Source: Kitasatospora setae KM-6054 (GTDB lineage: Bacteria > Actinomycetota > Actinomycetes > Streptomycetales > Streptomycetaceae). Taken from it: a stretch of DNA of 64,000 nt. The notes below the pieces were generated by a model, which searched no databases, was not told the origin of the DNA, and saw nothing but the letters and a program-made list of their open reading frames with translations. Positions 17,367 through 25,440 of the stretch are shown here, one piece after another. Within the stretch, counting starts at the first letter, position 1. Each line of letters opens with the position of its first letter. The translations under genes were made by a program, and so were the position numbers. Location of the stretch: NCBI RefSeq assembly GCF_000269985.1, contig NC_016109.1, positions 6,289,001-6,353,000 of the forward strand. The letters are read 5' to 3'.

Positions 17367-18323
17367 TCACCCGCGCCGTACCCGCCCGCCCAGCGCCCGC
17401 CCGCCCAGCGCCCGGGCGGTGAGCGTCGTCGCCAGCGCGAGCGCGCCGACCCGGCGCGACAGCCGGCAGGCCCGGGCGATGTCGGCCGCGCCGACCGGCG
17501 GCAGTTCCGCGCCCAGCACCGGCCGGTGCTCGACCCGCTCGCCGTAGCGCAGCGTCCCGCCCAGCCGCACGCCCAGCGCGCCCGCGAACGCGGCCTCCGC
17601 CTGGCCCGCGTTCGGGCTCGGGTGCGCGGAGCCGTCCCGCCGCCAGACCCGCCAGGCGCGGGTCGGGGCGCCGGACGCGGCGACCGTCAGCAGCGCGGTC
17701 AGCCGGGCGCCCGGCCACCCCGCGACGTCGTCCAGCCGGGCCGACGCCCAGCCGAACCGCCGGTAGCGGGCCGACTTGTGCCCCACCATCGCGTCCAGCG
17801 TGTTCACCGCCCGGAACGCCAACAGCCCCGGCACGCCCGCGACACCGCCCCACACCAGGGCGTTCACCACCGCGTCCGCGGTGTTCTCGGCGACCGACTC
17901 GACCACCGCCCGCGCCACCTGCGCCTCGTCCAGGCCGGACGGGTCGCGCCCGCACAGGTGCGGCAGCCGCTCCCGGGCCGCCGACAGGTCGCCGTCCGCC
18001 AGCGAACGGCCGATCGCGGCCGCCTCCCGGGTCAGCGACGTCCCGCCGAGCACGGTGAACACCGCCCCGGCCGCCAGCGCCCCCCCGGCCAGCGGCGAAC
18101 GCCGCACCGCCCGGCCGGCCAGCACCGCCCCGCCCGCGACCGCGCCGACCGCGAGCGCCGCGTGCAGCGCCCCCGCCCCCCGGTGGTCACGCCACAGCCG
18201 GCGCTCCAACCGGCCCGCGGCGGCGCCGAACAGGGCGACGGGGTGTCCGCGCCGGGGGTCTCCGAACCGGGCGTCCGCGAGATATCCCGCGACCGCGCCC
18301 ACCAGGTACGGGGCAGCCCGCAT
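17367..18323 (-). CDS. cobD: Adenosylcobinamide-phosphate synthase
   Basis: A 318-residue membrane protein of the CbiB/CobD family, which attaches (R)-1-amino-2-propanol or its phosphate to adenosylcobyric acid. Conserved blocks seen are GYLADARFGDPRRGHPV at the start, VVESVAENTADAVV in the middle, AVNTLDAMVGHKS, and SPNAGQAEAAFAGALGVRLGG. The ATG at 18323 is preceded by a GAGGA ribosome site. It is the first gene after the cobalamin riboswitch and so heads the operon. Its C-terminus ends in repeated ALGGR. Confidence 0.93.
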   Translation of the reverse strand: MRAAPYLVGAVAGYLADARFGDPRRGHPVALFGAAAGRLERRLWRDHRGAGALHAALAVGAVAGGAVLAGRAVRRSPLAGGALAAGAVFTVLGGTSLTREAAAIGRSLADGDLSAARERLPHLCGRDPSGLDEAQVARAVVESVAENTADAVVNALVWGGVAGVPGLLAFRAVNTLDAMVGHKSARYRRFGWASARLDDVAGWPGARLTALLTVAASGAPTRAWRVWRRDGSAHPSPNAGQAEAAFAGALGVRLGGTLRYGERVEHRPVLGAELPPVGAADIARACRLSRRVGALALATTLTARALGGRALGGRVRRG

Positions 18324-18365
18324 GGCGTCGTGTCCTCACTCAGGGTCCGCGCCCTGGATCGACGG

Positions 18366-18472
18366 AACGGAGGCCAGAGTCTCCTGACTTCCGGCCACCC
18401 CCGCGCGGGGTGTCCGGTCACAGTGGCGGGACCGCGCCGGACTCGCACCGGCTTCCTCTGCTTGCCTCCGTT
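18366..18472 (-). ncRNA. Cobalamin riboswitch
   Basis: On the minus strand the leader of cobD holds the B12 box GCCACTG (18427-18421), preceded by GGAAGCCGGTGCGAGTCCGG, the conserved core, and followed by CAGGAGAC near the 3' end. The closing helix P1 is a perfect 9-bp pairing of 18464-18472 with 18366-18374. The domain ends 42 nt before the cobD start, close enough to mask the ribosome site when B12 is bound. It is short, about 107 nt, compared with many class I examples. It should turn the whole cob operon down when B12 is plentiful. Confidence 0.9.
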
Positions 18473-18482
18473 TGGCCCGAAG

Positions 18483-18512
18483 ATCCCACCACGCCCGCTT
18501 CGCGGCAGTCAA
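18483..18512 (-). promoter_or_regulatory. Promoter of the riboswitch-cob operon
   Basis: Minus-strand -35 TTGACT (18512-18507), 18-nt spacer and -10 TGGGAT (18488-18483). Transcription would start a few bases before the P1 helix of the riboswitch, which fits. Confidence 0.5.
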
Positions 18513-18698
18513 CCGACCCGACGGAGCGTTTGGTCACACACCGTCGCCATCCCGCTTCGTCCCCTCCCTCGCCCCGGCCCCCGCCCCCGGCCCCCGCGCC
18601 GCCGTCGCCCGTCACCCGCATCGCGGCCCCGAATGGCCGTCCGGCTCCGGGGCAGGTGCACTGGGAGGCACAGCACCGCCAGCACCCGGGAGACCGCC

Positions 18699-19823
18699 AT
18701 GCGTTGGGGAACCGCAGCCGCCGTCGCGGCCGCCGCAGTAGGGACCGGGACGGCGGCGTTCCTGCTGCTGGGCCGGAAGGTGTCGGACCGGGTGGTGCGG
18801 CCCGGGGCCGGGGGGCAGGTGCTGTCGGCGCCGGTGCCGGTCGAGGTGGTCGCGCTCGGGCCGGGGCGGGTGGTGCTGACCGCGACGCCGGAGACCCGCC
18901 GGCGCGGCACGTACGCGCTGGAGTGGCCCGGCGGCGGGCACGCCGTGGTCGGCGCGGTGCTCGACGAGTCCGGCGGCCGGGTCACCCGGCGGCTGGAGCG
19001 GGCCGACGGCGGCACCCTCGCGGTCGGCACCGCGGTCGAGGTCACCGCGCGGGTGCTGCGCGGCGACCCGCGCACCGCGCTCGGCCTGGACTACACGGAC
19101 GTCGCGGTCGCCGCCGACCTCGGCAACCTGCCGGCCTGGCGCACCGCGGGCGCCCGCGGCACCTGGGTGCTGCTGGTGCACGGCCCCGGCACCGACCGCG
19201 AGCAGTGCCTGCCGGTGCTGCCGCTGCTGCACGCGCTGCGGCTGCCCGCGCTGGCCGTCAGCTACCGCGGCGACCGGGGCGCGCCCGCCTCGCCCGACGG
19301 CCTGGGCCACTTCGGCGAGACCGAGTGGCAGGACGTCGACGTGGCGATCCGGTACGCGCTGGCCCAGGGCGCCGGGCAGGTGGTGCTGTACGGCTGGTCG
19401 GTCGGCGCGACCATCGCCCTGCACACGGCCGCCCGCTCCACCTGGCGGGACCGGATCGCCGGGGTGGTGCTGGACTCCCCGGTGCTGGACTGGACCGAGA
19501 CGGTCCGCCGGGAGACCGGCCGGGCCTGGTCCTCCCCGGCGCTGGGCGAACTGGGCGCGCTCGCCGCCGAGGGCCGCACCGGCGTCGACCTGGCCGACTT
19601 CGCCCGGATCGCCTCCGGCGCCGACCTTCCCGCCCCCGCCCTGCTGCTGCAGAGCCCGGACGACCCGGTCGCGCCGTGGAGCGCCGCCCGGCGCCTCGCC
19701 GACGGCCGGGACGACCTGGTCAGCCTGCACCCGGTGCCGGGGGCCGGCCACGCCGCGCTGTGGAACGCCGACCCGGCCGGGTACACCGAGGCGCTGCGCC
19801 GCTTCCTCACCCCGCTGCTCTGA
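18699..19823 (+). CDS. Alpha/beta hydrolase family protein with N-terminal membrane anchor
   Basis: A 374-residue protein with a single N-terminal helix (about residues 3-25) and an alpha/beta hydrolase fold. The oxyanion region is WVLLVHGPG, the nucleophile elbow is LYGWSVGATIA (Ser), the acid is in LQSPDDPVAPW and the His in PGAGHAALWN. The first 130 residues before the fold form a beta-rich domain of unknown role. The start ATG has GGGAG upstream. It is divergent from the cob operon. Substrate unknown. Confidence 0.8.
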   Translation: MRWGTAAAVAAAAVGTGTAAFLLLGRKVSDRVVRPGAGGQVLSAPVPVEVVALGPGRVVLTATPETRRRGTYALEWPGGGHAVVGAVLDESGGRVTRRLERADGGTLAVGTAVEVTARVLRGDPRTALGLDYTDVAVAADLGNLPAWRTAGARGTWVLLVHGPGTDREQCLPVLPLLHALRLPALAVSYRGDRGAPASPDGLGHFGETEWQDVDVAIRYALAQGAGQVVLYGWSVGATIALHTAARSTWRDRIAGVVLDSPVLDWTETVRRETGRAWSSPALGELGALAAEGRTGVDLADFARIASGADLPAPALLLQSPDDPVAPWSAARRLADGRDDLVSLHPVPGAGHAALWNADPAGYTEALRRFLTPLL

Positions 19824-20060
19824 GCGATCGGGCCCGTACGGCGGGTTCGGGCGGCGGAGCAGCGGGAACCGGAACGCCGGGTACCGCGTCTCCGTCTCGG
19901 AGTGGTCACCATGCCTGCCATGTCCACGTCGAGAAACGGAGTGCTTCGTACCGTTTCGCGGCGATTCGTCCCCCGGCAGTTCGAGGCGTTCGGACAACGG
20001 GCCGAGACAGGTCGACAGTCGATGTGACAGAAGGCCCGTACAAGGGGAAGACTGCACGGC
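19824..20060. other. Gap with a 7-bp inverted repeat before a streptomycete hypothetical gene
   Basis: This 237-nt gap is less GC-rich than its neighbours. It holds GAAACGG (19933-19939) and CCGTTTC (19951-19957), a perfect inverted repeat with an 11-nt centre, about 105 nt before the next start codon. It could be an operator or small hairpin. A 38-codon open frame (19911-20027) overlaps it but shows no coding bias. Confidence 0.4.
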
Positions 20061-21572
20061 GTGACGTCTCGGAACCCGCGCGACCGTGATGCCCCGCACC
20101 CGCCCCACCGCACCGGTGCGACGGTGACCCGTCTGCCCGGAACGGCGGCCGTCGGTCGTGTGGAGGGCACCCCCCCCGCCGCCGCCCCCCGCCGCCGGGT
20201 CCCCGCGAAGCCTGGACGCGGCCGGGTGCCCGTCCCCGACGGCTTCCCGGCGCCCTCCGAGCTCGCCCCGCTGGCCCGCCGGATGCTCGCCGACGCCGTG
20301 CGGGTCGCCCGCTGGGCGGGCGAGCTGTCCGAGGTCGACAAGCGCGGCGAGCTCCTCCCCGAGGACGCCCGCGCCGCCGGCCGGGCCCTCGCGATGACCG
20401 TCGGCGCCGCCGCCAACTCCTGGGGCCAGGCCCTGCTGGTCGGCCTGGTCGAGCTCCGCGACGGCGGGGCCGGGCCGGGCTGGCGGCTGCACGCCTGGGA
20501 GCACGACGACGAGGCGGTGATCCGCGGCTGGTCCGCGTTGTTCGACGCCTGGACGCTGCTCGCCCCCGTCCCGCCCGCCGCGCTGCGCGGCGTCTTCGCC
20601 CAGCTGGCCGGCCAGGCCGTCGACCAGGCCCCCCAGCTGCTGTCCTTCCTGCACCTGGTGGACGGCCCGGTCGCCGACAGCGAACTGCTCGAACTGCTCC
20701 GCCGAGGCCTCGACGAGCGCCGCCTCGGCCCCAGCTCCGGCACCTTCCCGCTGTCGCCCGTCCCGCACGCCGCGTTCGCGGTCTCCGCCGTCCGCGGCAC
20801 CTGCCGCGAACCGCAGATCGACACCCCGCACTCGCCCGCCGACGTCGCCGCCGTCCTTGACTGGATGCTCGACGGCCTGGCCGCCGTCGGCGCGCTCGGC
20901 CGCCGCGACGAGGCCGCCGAGCTCTCCCCGCTCGGCCACTGGGCCGTCCGGGCCAAGCTGGAGGAGATCTGCACCGTCGCGCAGACCGCCGCCGGCCACA
21001 TCGAGCAGAGCGCCGCCGAGCTGCTCAGCGCCTGCGCCGACTACAGCCCGGGCCCGGCCCGCGCCGAGTTCCGGGCCTGGGTCGCGGCCCGGCCGGCCGA
21101 CCGCGCGGTCGCCGAACTGCTGGAGGCCGCCCGCGGCGAGGACGCGCTGGTCCGCGGCCTGGCCTTCGAGGCGCTGCGGGTGGTGGCGGGCTCCACCGCC
21201 GAGCAGGGCGTGCGCGCCGCCGTCGAGGAGCCCGTCCTGCGCCCCTACGCGCTGCTCTGGCTGGCCGAACAGCTGGACGAGGACGGGGTCTCCCCGGCCG
21301 ACGTGCTCGGCGCGGAGGACGCCGCCTGGCTGTGGGTCGACACCGCCGCCGCCGTCCTGGACCACGGCGAGACCGCGCTGCTGGTCGGCCACGTCGAGGG
21401 CGCCTCGGCCGGCGAGCCGGTGCGCCTGTTCCACCGGGCCCGGCAGTCCGGCCACCCGCGCGCCGCGAGCGTGCTGACCGCCGTCGCCTCGGTCCACCCG
21501 GACCCGGCGGTGGCCCGGGCCGCCCGCCGCAGCGCCTTCTCCGTCCACAACGGCGGCAACGGCGGCGCCTGA
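20061..21572 (+). CDS. Conserved streptomycete hypothetical protein, helical repeat-like
   Basis: A 503-residue soluble protein without signal peptide or membrane helices. The first 60 residues are basic and Pro-rich; the rest is alpha-helical and acidic, with Leu/Ala-rich helices of HEAT-like character such as VAELLEAARGEDALVRGLAFEALRVVAG. I do not recognise a catalytic motif. Start is GTG 20061 with GGGGAAG upstream. It converges on pssA, with a long terminator hairpin between. Proteins of this kind are common in Streptomyces and unassigned. Confidence 0.65.
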   Translation: MTSRNPRDRDAPHPPHRTGATVTRLPGTAAVGRVEGTPPAAAPRRRVPAKPGRGRVPVPDGFPAPSELAPLARRMLADAVRVARWAGELSEVDKRGELLPEDARAAGRALAMTVGAAANSWGQALLVGLVELRDGGAGPGWRLHAWEHDDEAVIRGWSALFDAWTLLAPVPPAALRGVFAQLAGQAVDQAPQLLSFLHLVDGPVADSELLELLRRGLDERRLGPSSGTFPLSPVPHAAFAVSAVRGTCREPQIDTPHSPADVAAVLDWMLDGLAAVGALGRRDEAAELSPLGHWAVRAKLEEICTVAQTAAGHIEQSAAELLSACADYSPGPARAEFRAWVAARPADRAVAELLEAARGEDALVRGLAFEALRVVAGSTAEQGVRAAVEEPVLRPYALLWLAEQLDEDGVSPADVLGAEDAAWLWVDTAAAVLDHGETALLVGHVEGASAGEPVRLFHRARQSGHPRAASVLTAVASVHPDPAVARAARRSAFSVHNGGNGGA

Positions 21573-21590
21573 GCGGCCGGCCGCACCGCG

Positions 21591-21646
21591 CGCACGAAGA
21601 AGCCGCCCTCCCGGAGAACTTCCCGGGAGGGCGGCTTCCTCGTGCG
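21591..21646. terminator. Long bidirectional terminator hairpin
   Basis: A 24-bp stem with one mismatch (21591-21614 with 21623-21646) and an 8-nt loop, between the convergent hypothetical gene and pssA. Confidence 0.85.
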
Positions 21647-21654
21647 GTGGCGTC

Positions 21655-22524
21655 TCAGCCCCGGTTCTCCGCCCGGCGCGCCCGCACCACGCCGACCTTC
21701 TCGCCGACCTTGCGGCGGATGACCAGCAGCGGCGCCATCGCGGCGAGCGCGATCTGGGCGACCGCGCCGATGTGCATCAGCGTGTCGCCGCCGGGCAGGC
21801 CGGCCGCCCAGGAGGCGAGGCAGCCGATCGAGACGACGATCCAGGCGAGCGTCGCGGTGGCGAGCAGGCCCTGCGGCTTCGGGTACTCGATCCGGCTGAC
21901 CATCAGGTAGGCCACGCCGAAGATCATCAGCAGGCCGGGGACGAACGGCGGGTCGAGCAGCACGATCGCCAGCACGGTCATCGCGCCCATCGGGCAGGGC
22001 ATGCCCTGGAAGATCCCCGGCCGCATCTTGACCGCCGAGAAGCGGGCGAGCCGCAGCACCACGGCGAGCAGCACGGTCAGCGCGATGAACGCGGACAACT
22101 GCTGGTTGGTGCCGGGGGAGACCAGGCCCCAGACCGCGACGAAGTAGGCCGGCGCGATGCCGAAGCTGATCAGGTCGGCCAGGTTGTCGAGCTCGGCGCC
22201 GAGCGCGGAGGAGCGCAGCTTGCGCGCCACCAGGCCGTCGAAGAGGTCGCACATCGAGCCGATCAGCAGCAGCGTCACCGCGGTGGCGGCGCTGTGCTTG
22301 ACCGGGGCGGCCGACTCGTTGGTCAGGTGCGGCATGAGGATCCCGGTGGTGATCGAGTAGATCGCCAGGAAGCCGCAGACGGCGTTGCCCAGGGTGAGGA
22401 AGTCGGCGGTGGACAGGTGCTGGGGGGAGCGGGGGGCGCGCAGCTCGCGGTCCCGCGCCCAGCGGCGGCGGCGGAGCTCGGTCGACTCGTCGTCGAGCTC
22501 CATCAGGGTCTCAGGATCAGTCAC
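21655..22524 (-). CDS. pssA: CDP-diacylglycerol-serine O-phosphatidyltransferase
   Basis: A 289-residue membrane enzyme that makes phosphatidylserine from CDP-diacylglycerol and serine. The CDP-alcohol phosphotransferase signature is complete: DGLVARKLRSSALGAELDNLAD fits D-G-x2-A-R-x8-G-x3-D-x3-D, near residues 82-105. It has six to eight membrane helices and a charged N-terminal tail. The GTG at 22524 overlaps the end of psd by 8 nt; a TTG at 22530 is in frame. Its product is the substrate of Psd encoded just upstream. Confidence 0.92.
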   Translation of the reverse strand: MTDPETLMELDDESTELRRRRWARDRELRAPRSPQHLSTADFLTLGNAVCGFLAIYSITTGILMPHLTNESAAPVKHSAATAVTLLLIGSMCDLFDGLVARKLRSSALGAELDNLADLISFGIAPAYFVAVWGLVSPGTNQQLSAFIALTVLLAVVLRLARFSAVKMRPGIFQGMPCPMGAMTVLAIVLLDPPFVPGLLMIFGVAYLMVSRIEYPKPQGLLATATLAWIVVSIGCLASWAAGLPGGDTLMHIGAVAQIALAAMAPLLVIRRKVGEKVGVVRARRAENRG

Positions 22525-23194
22525 GGTCAAGGCGCGTCACCCCGGCGGTGGTCTTCTGGCCGACCGTGACGCCGACCTCGACGCCCGCCGGCAGGTAGGT
22601 GTCGACGCGGGAGCCGAAGCGGATCAGACCGACCCGCTCGCCCTGCTCGACCTTGGTGCCGGCGTCCACGTAGGGGACGATGCGGCGGGCCACTGCGCCC
22701 GCGATCTGCACCATCTCGATGTCGCCGAGCTCGGTGTCGAAGTGCCACACGACACGCTCGTTGCGGTCGCTGTCCTTGTTGAACGCCGGGACGAACCCAC
22801 CGGCGATGTGCTCGACCGACGTCACGGCGCCGGCCAGCGGCGCGCGGTTGACGTGCACGTTGAGCGGGCTCATGAAGATCGCGACGCGGGTGCGCCCGTC
22901 CGGCCACTCGTCGATGGACTGGACCACGCCGTCGGCCGGGGAGATGACCCGTCCGGCGCCGATCTCGCGCTCCGGGTCGCGGAAGAACCACAGCATGCCA
23001 GCGCTCAGGGCACAGGCGGGCACGGCCGCCAGGGCCCACTTGCCGGAGCGCCGGGTGAGGGCGGTCGTCACGGCGGCGGTGGCCAGCGTGGGAACGAACC
23101 AGGGGGTGGCACCGCGCGCGATGGTCACGCGGGGACGCCGACCCTCGGGTCCGGGACCCTGGACGGAGGTGTGAGGGGACGGGCTGATGGGCAT
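22517..23194 (-). CDS. psd: Phosphatidylserine decarboxylase proenzyme
   Basis: A 225-residue type A (short) phosphatidylserine decarboxylase, which makes phosphatidylethanolamine. It has the self-cleavage Gly-Ser in RFGSRVD near residue 197, where Ser becomes the pyruvoyl group, and the upstream conserved blocks FFRDPERE, SPADGVV and FMSPLNVHVNRAP. Two weak membrane segments lie at residues 30-70. It is the first gene of the psd-pssA operon. Confidence 0.94.
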   Translation of the reverse strand: MPISPSPHTSVQGPGPEGRRPRVTIARGATPWFVPTLATAAVTTALTRRSGKWALAAVPACALSAGMLWFFRDPEREIGAGRVISPADGVVQSIDEWPDGRTRVAIFMSPLNVHVNRAPLAGAVTSVEHIAGGFVPAFNKDSDRNERVVWHFDTELGDIEMVQIAGAVARRIVPYVDAGTKVEQGERVGLIRFGSRVDTYLPAGVEVGVTVGQKTTAGVTRLDRD

Positions 23195-23572
23195 CGAGGA
23201 CCTTTAGTCGCGGCCCCGCGCGGGGACACTGAATGGCCCCTGGACGGGGGCCACCGCGGGGATCGAGTTGTGTGGACGGCTGCTGTCCGGGTGGATGCTA
23301 TCGGGACCTGCCCGTATCTGGGCAAGCCGCCTGCTAGTCGAACTACGCCTGCCCGCCGAGACGGGTACCTGCTATGTGTACGACCGTAACCGGAGCCGGG
23401 GCGGTTCCCCAAGAGGTCTGGTGTCACGGGTGATTCACGTCTCAGTGACGGCGGAGTGACACGCGGTGCGCGGAGGCGTTCCCCCGGCGCTCGACGGCAC
23501 CCGCACGCGGGGGGAACGCCCCGGGCGCCGCCCCCCGGTGCCGGGGGGGCGGGGGCGGCGGCGGGGGCGCGG
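23195..23572. other. 378-nt intergenic region upstream of psd and downstream of the acyl-CoA dehydrogenase gene
   Basis: It must carry the psd promoter and the end of the acyl-CoA dehydrogenase operon. Seen in it: an inverted repeat GTGTCAC (23421-23427) / GTGACAC (23456-23462), a copy of GACACGCGGTGC (23458-23469) that also occurs twice before ccr, and a CCCCCCGG/CCGGGGGG hairpin (23531-23548). No -35/-10 pair can be named with confidence. Confidence 0.5.
23531..23548 (-). terminator. Candidate terminator of the ethylmalonyl-CoA operon
   Basis: CCCCCCGG (23531-23538) and CCGGGGGG (23541-23548) form a very GC-rich hairpin 25 nt after the acyl-CoA dehydrogenase stop. The nominal loop is only 2 nt, so the real hairpin would open to a 6-nt loop. 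Confidence 0.45.
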
Positions 23573-24775
23573 TCAGTCGGCGAGCCGGTACTCCTCCAGG
23601 AGCCGGCGTCCCACGATCATCTTCTGGATCTCCGCCGTACCTTCACCGATCAGCAGCATCGGGGCCTCCCGGTACAGCCGCTCGATCTCGTACTCCTTGG
23701 AGAAGCCGTAGCCGCCGTGGATCCGGAAGGAGTCCTCGACGACCTCCTTGCAGTACTCGGAGGCCAGGTACTTGGCCATCCCGGCCTCCAGGTCGTTGCG
23801 CTGCCCGCCGTCCTTCCGCCGGGCGGCCATCACCATCATCTGGTGCGCGGCCTCGACCTTGGTGGCCATCTCGGCCAGCTTGAACTGGATCGCCTGGTGC
23901 TCGGCGATCTTCTTGCCGAAGGTGACCCGCTGCTGCGCGTACGCGATGCCCAGCTCGAACGCCCGCCGGGCCACCCCGCAGCCGCGCGCGGCCACGTTGA
24001 CCCGGCCGACCTCGACGCCGTCCATCATCTGGTAGAAACCCCGCCCCGGGACGCCGCCGAGCACCCGGTCGGCCGGGACCCGGACGTCCTGGAGCACCAG
24101 CTCGGTGGTGTCGACGCCCTTGTACCCCATCTTCTCGATCTTGCCGGGCACGGTCAGGCCGGGCACCGTCGCGTTCGGCCCGAAGCCGGGGGTCTTCTCG
24201 ATCAGGAAGGTGGTCATGTTCTTGTACGGGGTGCTGCCGCCCTCGTCGGTCCGGCACAGCACCGCGACCAGGCTGGACGTGCCGCCGTTGGTCAGCCACA
24301 TCTTCTGGCCGTTCAGGACGTACGAGTCGCCGTCCCGGACGCCCTTGGTGGAGATCGCCGACACGTCGGAGCCCAGGCCCGGCTCGGACATCGAGAAGGC
24401 GCCGCGCAGCTCGCCGGCCGCCATCCTGGGCAGGAAGTGCTCCTTCTGCTCCGGGGTGCCGTGCGCGGCGATCATGTGCGCCACGATGAAGTGGGTGTTG
24501 ACGATGCCGGAGACCGACATCCAGCCGCGGGCGATCTCCTCCACCACCAGGGCGTAGGTGAGCAGCGACTCGCCGAGGCCGCCGTACTCCTCGGGGATGG
24601 TCAGCCCGAACAGGCCGAGCTGCTTCATGCCCTCGACGATGGCGGTCGGGTACTCGTCCCGGTGCTCCAGTTCGGTGGCGACCGGGATGATCTCCTTGTC
24701 GACGAACTCCCGCACGGTGGCGAGGATGTCCCGCTGGATCTCGGTGAGCCCTTCGGTCTGTGCGAGGCGTCCCAT
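23573..24775 (-). CDS. Acyl-CoA dehydrogenase, probable methylsuccinyl-CoA dehydrogenase
   Basis: A 400-residue FAD enzyme with the standard three domains. AFSMSEPGLGSDVSAI near residue 135 is the FAD/substrate signature, and the catalytic Glu is in LIGEGTAEIQKMI near the C-terminus, followed by the usual IxxLYR-type segment before it (YEIERLYREAPM). Its place after ecm, mcl and maoC fits the step methylsuccinyl-CoA to mesaconyl-CoA. It is shorter than the roughly 550-residue Mcd of Rhodobacter, so this function is inferred from context. 163 nt separate it from the MaoC gene. Confidence 0.85.
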   Translation of the reverse strand: MGRLAQTEGLTEIQRDILATVREFVDKEIIPVATELEHRDEYPTAIVEGMKQLGLFGLTIPEEYGGLGESLLTYALVVEEIARGWMSVSGIVNTHFIVAHMIAAHGTPEQKEHFLPRMAAGELRGAFSMSEPGLGSDVSAISTKGVRDGDSYVLNGQKMWLTNGGTSSLVAVLCRTDEGGSTPYKNMTTFLIEKTPGFGPNATVPGLTVPGKIEKMGYKGVDTTELVLQDVRVPADRVLGGVPGRGFYQMMDGVEVGRVNVAARGCGVARRAFELGIAYAQQRVTFGKKIAEHQAIQFKLAEMATKVEAAHQMMVMAARRKDGGQRNDLEAGMAKYLASEYCKEVVEDSFRIHGGYGFSKEYEIERLYREAPMLLIGEGTAEIQKMIVGRRLLEEYRLAD

Positions 24776-24938
24776 CGTGCGGCTCCGTGAATGCTCGTGA
24801 GGGTGGGGTGAGGGTTTCGGGGTGGGGATTGGGGGGGCTCCGCGGCGCGTGGCTGCCGCGGAGCCCCCGGGAACCGGGTGCGGGCACGGCCGATGACGGC
24901 GGCCGGCCCGGTCCGGGGCTCCTGGGTGCCAGGGGCGG

Positions 24939-25436
24939 TCAGGAGAGCGGCTCGGGGCGGCCGGGCTGCTCGCCCCCGCGCTCCTTCACGTACGTCTCGG
25001 TCGGCACCATCACCTTGCGGCGGAAGGTGCAGACGACGGTGCCGTCCTGCTTGTAGCCCTTGGTCTCGACGTACACGATGCCGCGATCCGGCTTCGATGT
25101 CATGCGCTTGTCGAGAACTGTCGTCTCGCCGTACAGCGTGTCGCCGTGGAAGGTCGGCGCGACGTGCCGCAGCGACTCGATCTCCAGGTTGGCGATCGCC
25201 TTGCCGGACACGTCCGGGACGGACATGCCGAGCAGCAGCGAGTACACGTAGTTGCCGACCACGACGTTCTTCCCCTGCACGGTGGTGGTCGCGTAGTTGG
25301 CGTCCAGGTGCAGCGGGTGGTGGTTCATCGTGAGCAGGCAGAACAGGTGGTCGTCGTACTCGGTGACGGTCTTGCCGGGCCAGTGCTTGTAGACCGCGCC
25401 GACCTCGAACTCCTCGTAGGTGCGTCCGAACTGCAT
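24939..25436 (-). CDS. MaoC family dehydratase, probable mesaconyl-CoA hydratase
   Basis: A 165-residue hot-dog-fold protein. The (R)-hydratase-type residues Asp and His appear in LLTMNHHPLHLDANYA near residues 35-50. It starts 4 nt after the CitE-like lyase stop, in the same operon. In the ethylmalonyl-CoA pathway the MaoC-like Mch adds water to mesaconyl-CoA to give beta-methylmalyl-CoA; this single-domain form is about half the length of the Rhodobacter enzyme. The C-terminal ten residues are polar and Pro-rich. Confidence 0.85.
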   Translation of the reverse strand: MQFGRTYEEFEVGAVYKHWPGKTVTEYDDHLFCLLTMNHHPLHLDANYATTTVQGKNVVVGNYVYSLLLGMSVPDVSGKAIANLEIESLRHVAPTFHGDTLYGETTVLDKRMTSKPDRGIVYVETKGYKQDGTVVCTFRRKVMVPTETYVKERGGEQPGRPEPLS

Positions 25437-25440
25437 CGCG

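Noticed and set aside
19911..20027. 38-residue ORF before the hypothetical gene
   Set aside because: Weak third-position GC, no ribosome site, and it overlaps an inverted repeat.
23456..24790. Plus-strand frame antisense to the acyl-CoA dehydrogenase
   Set aside because: No homology-like motifs; the dehydrogenase on the other strand is unambiguous.
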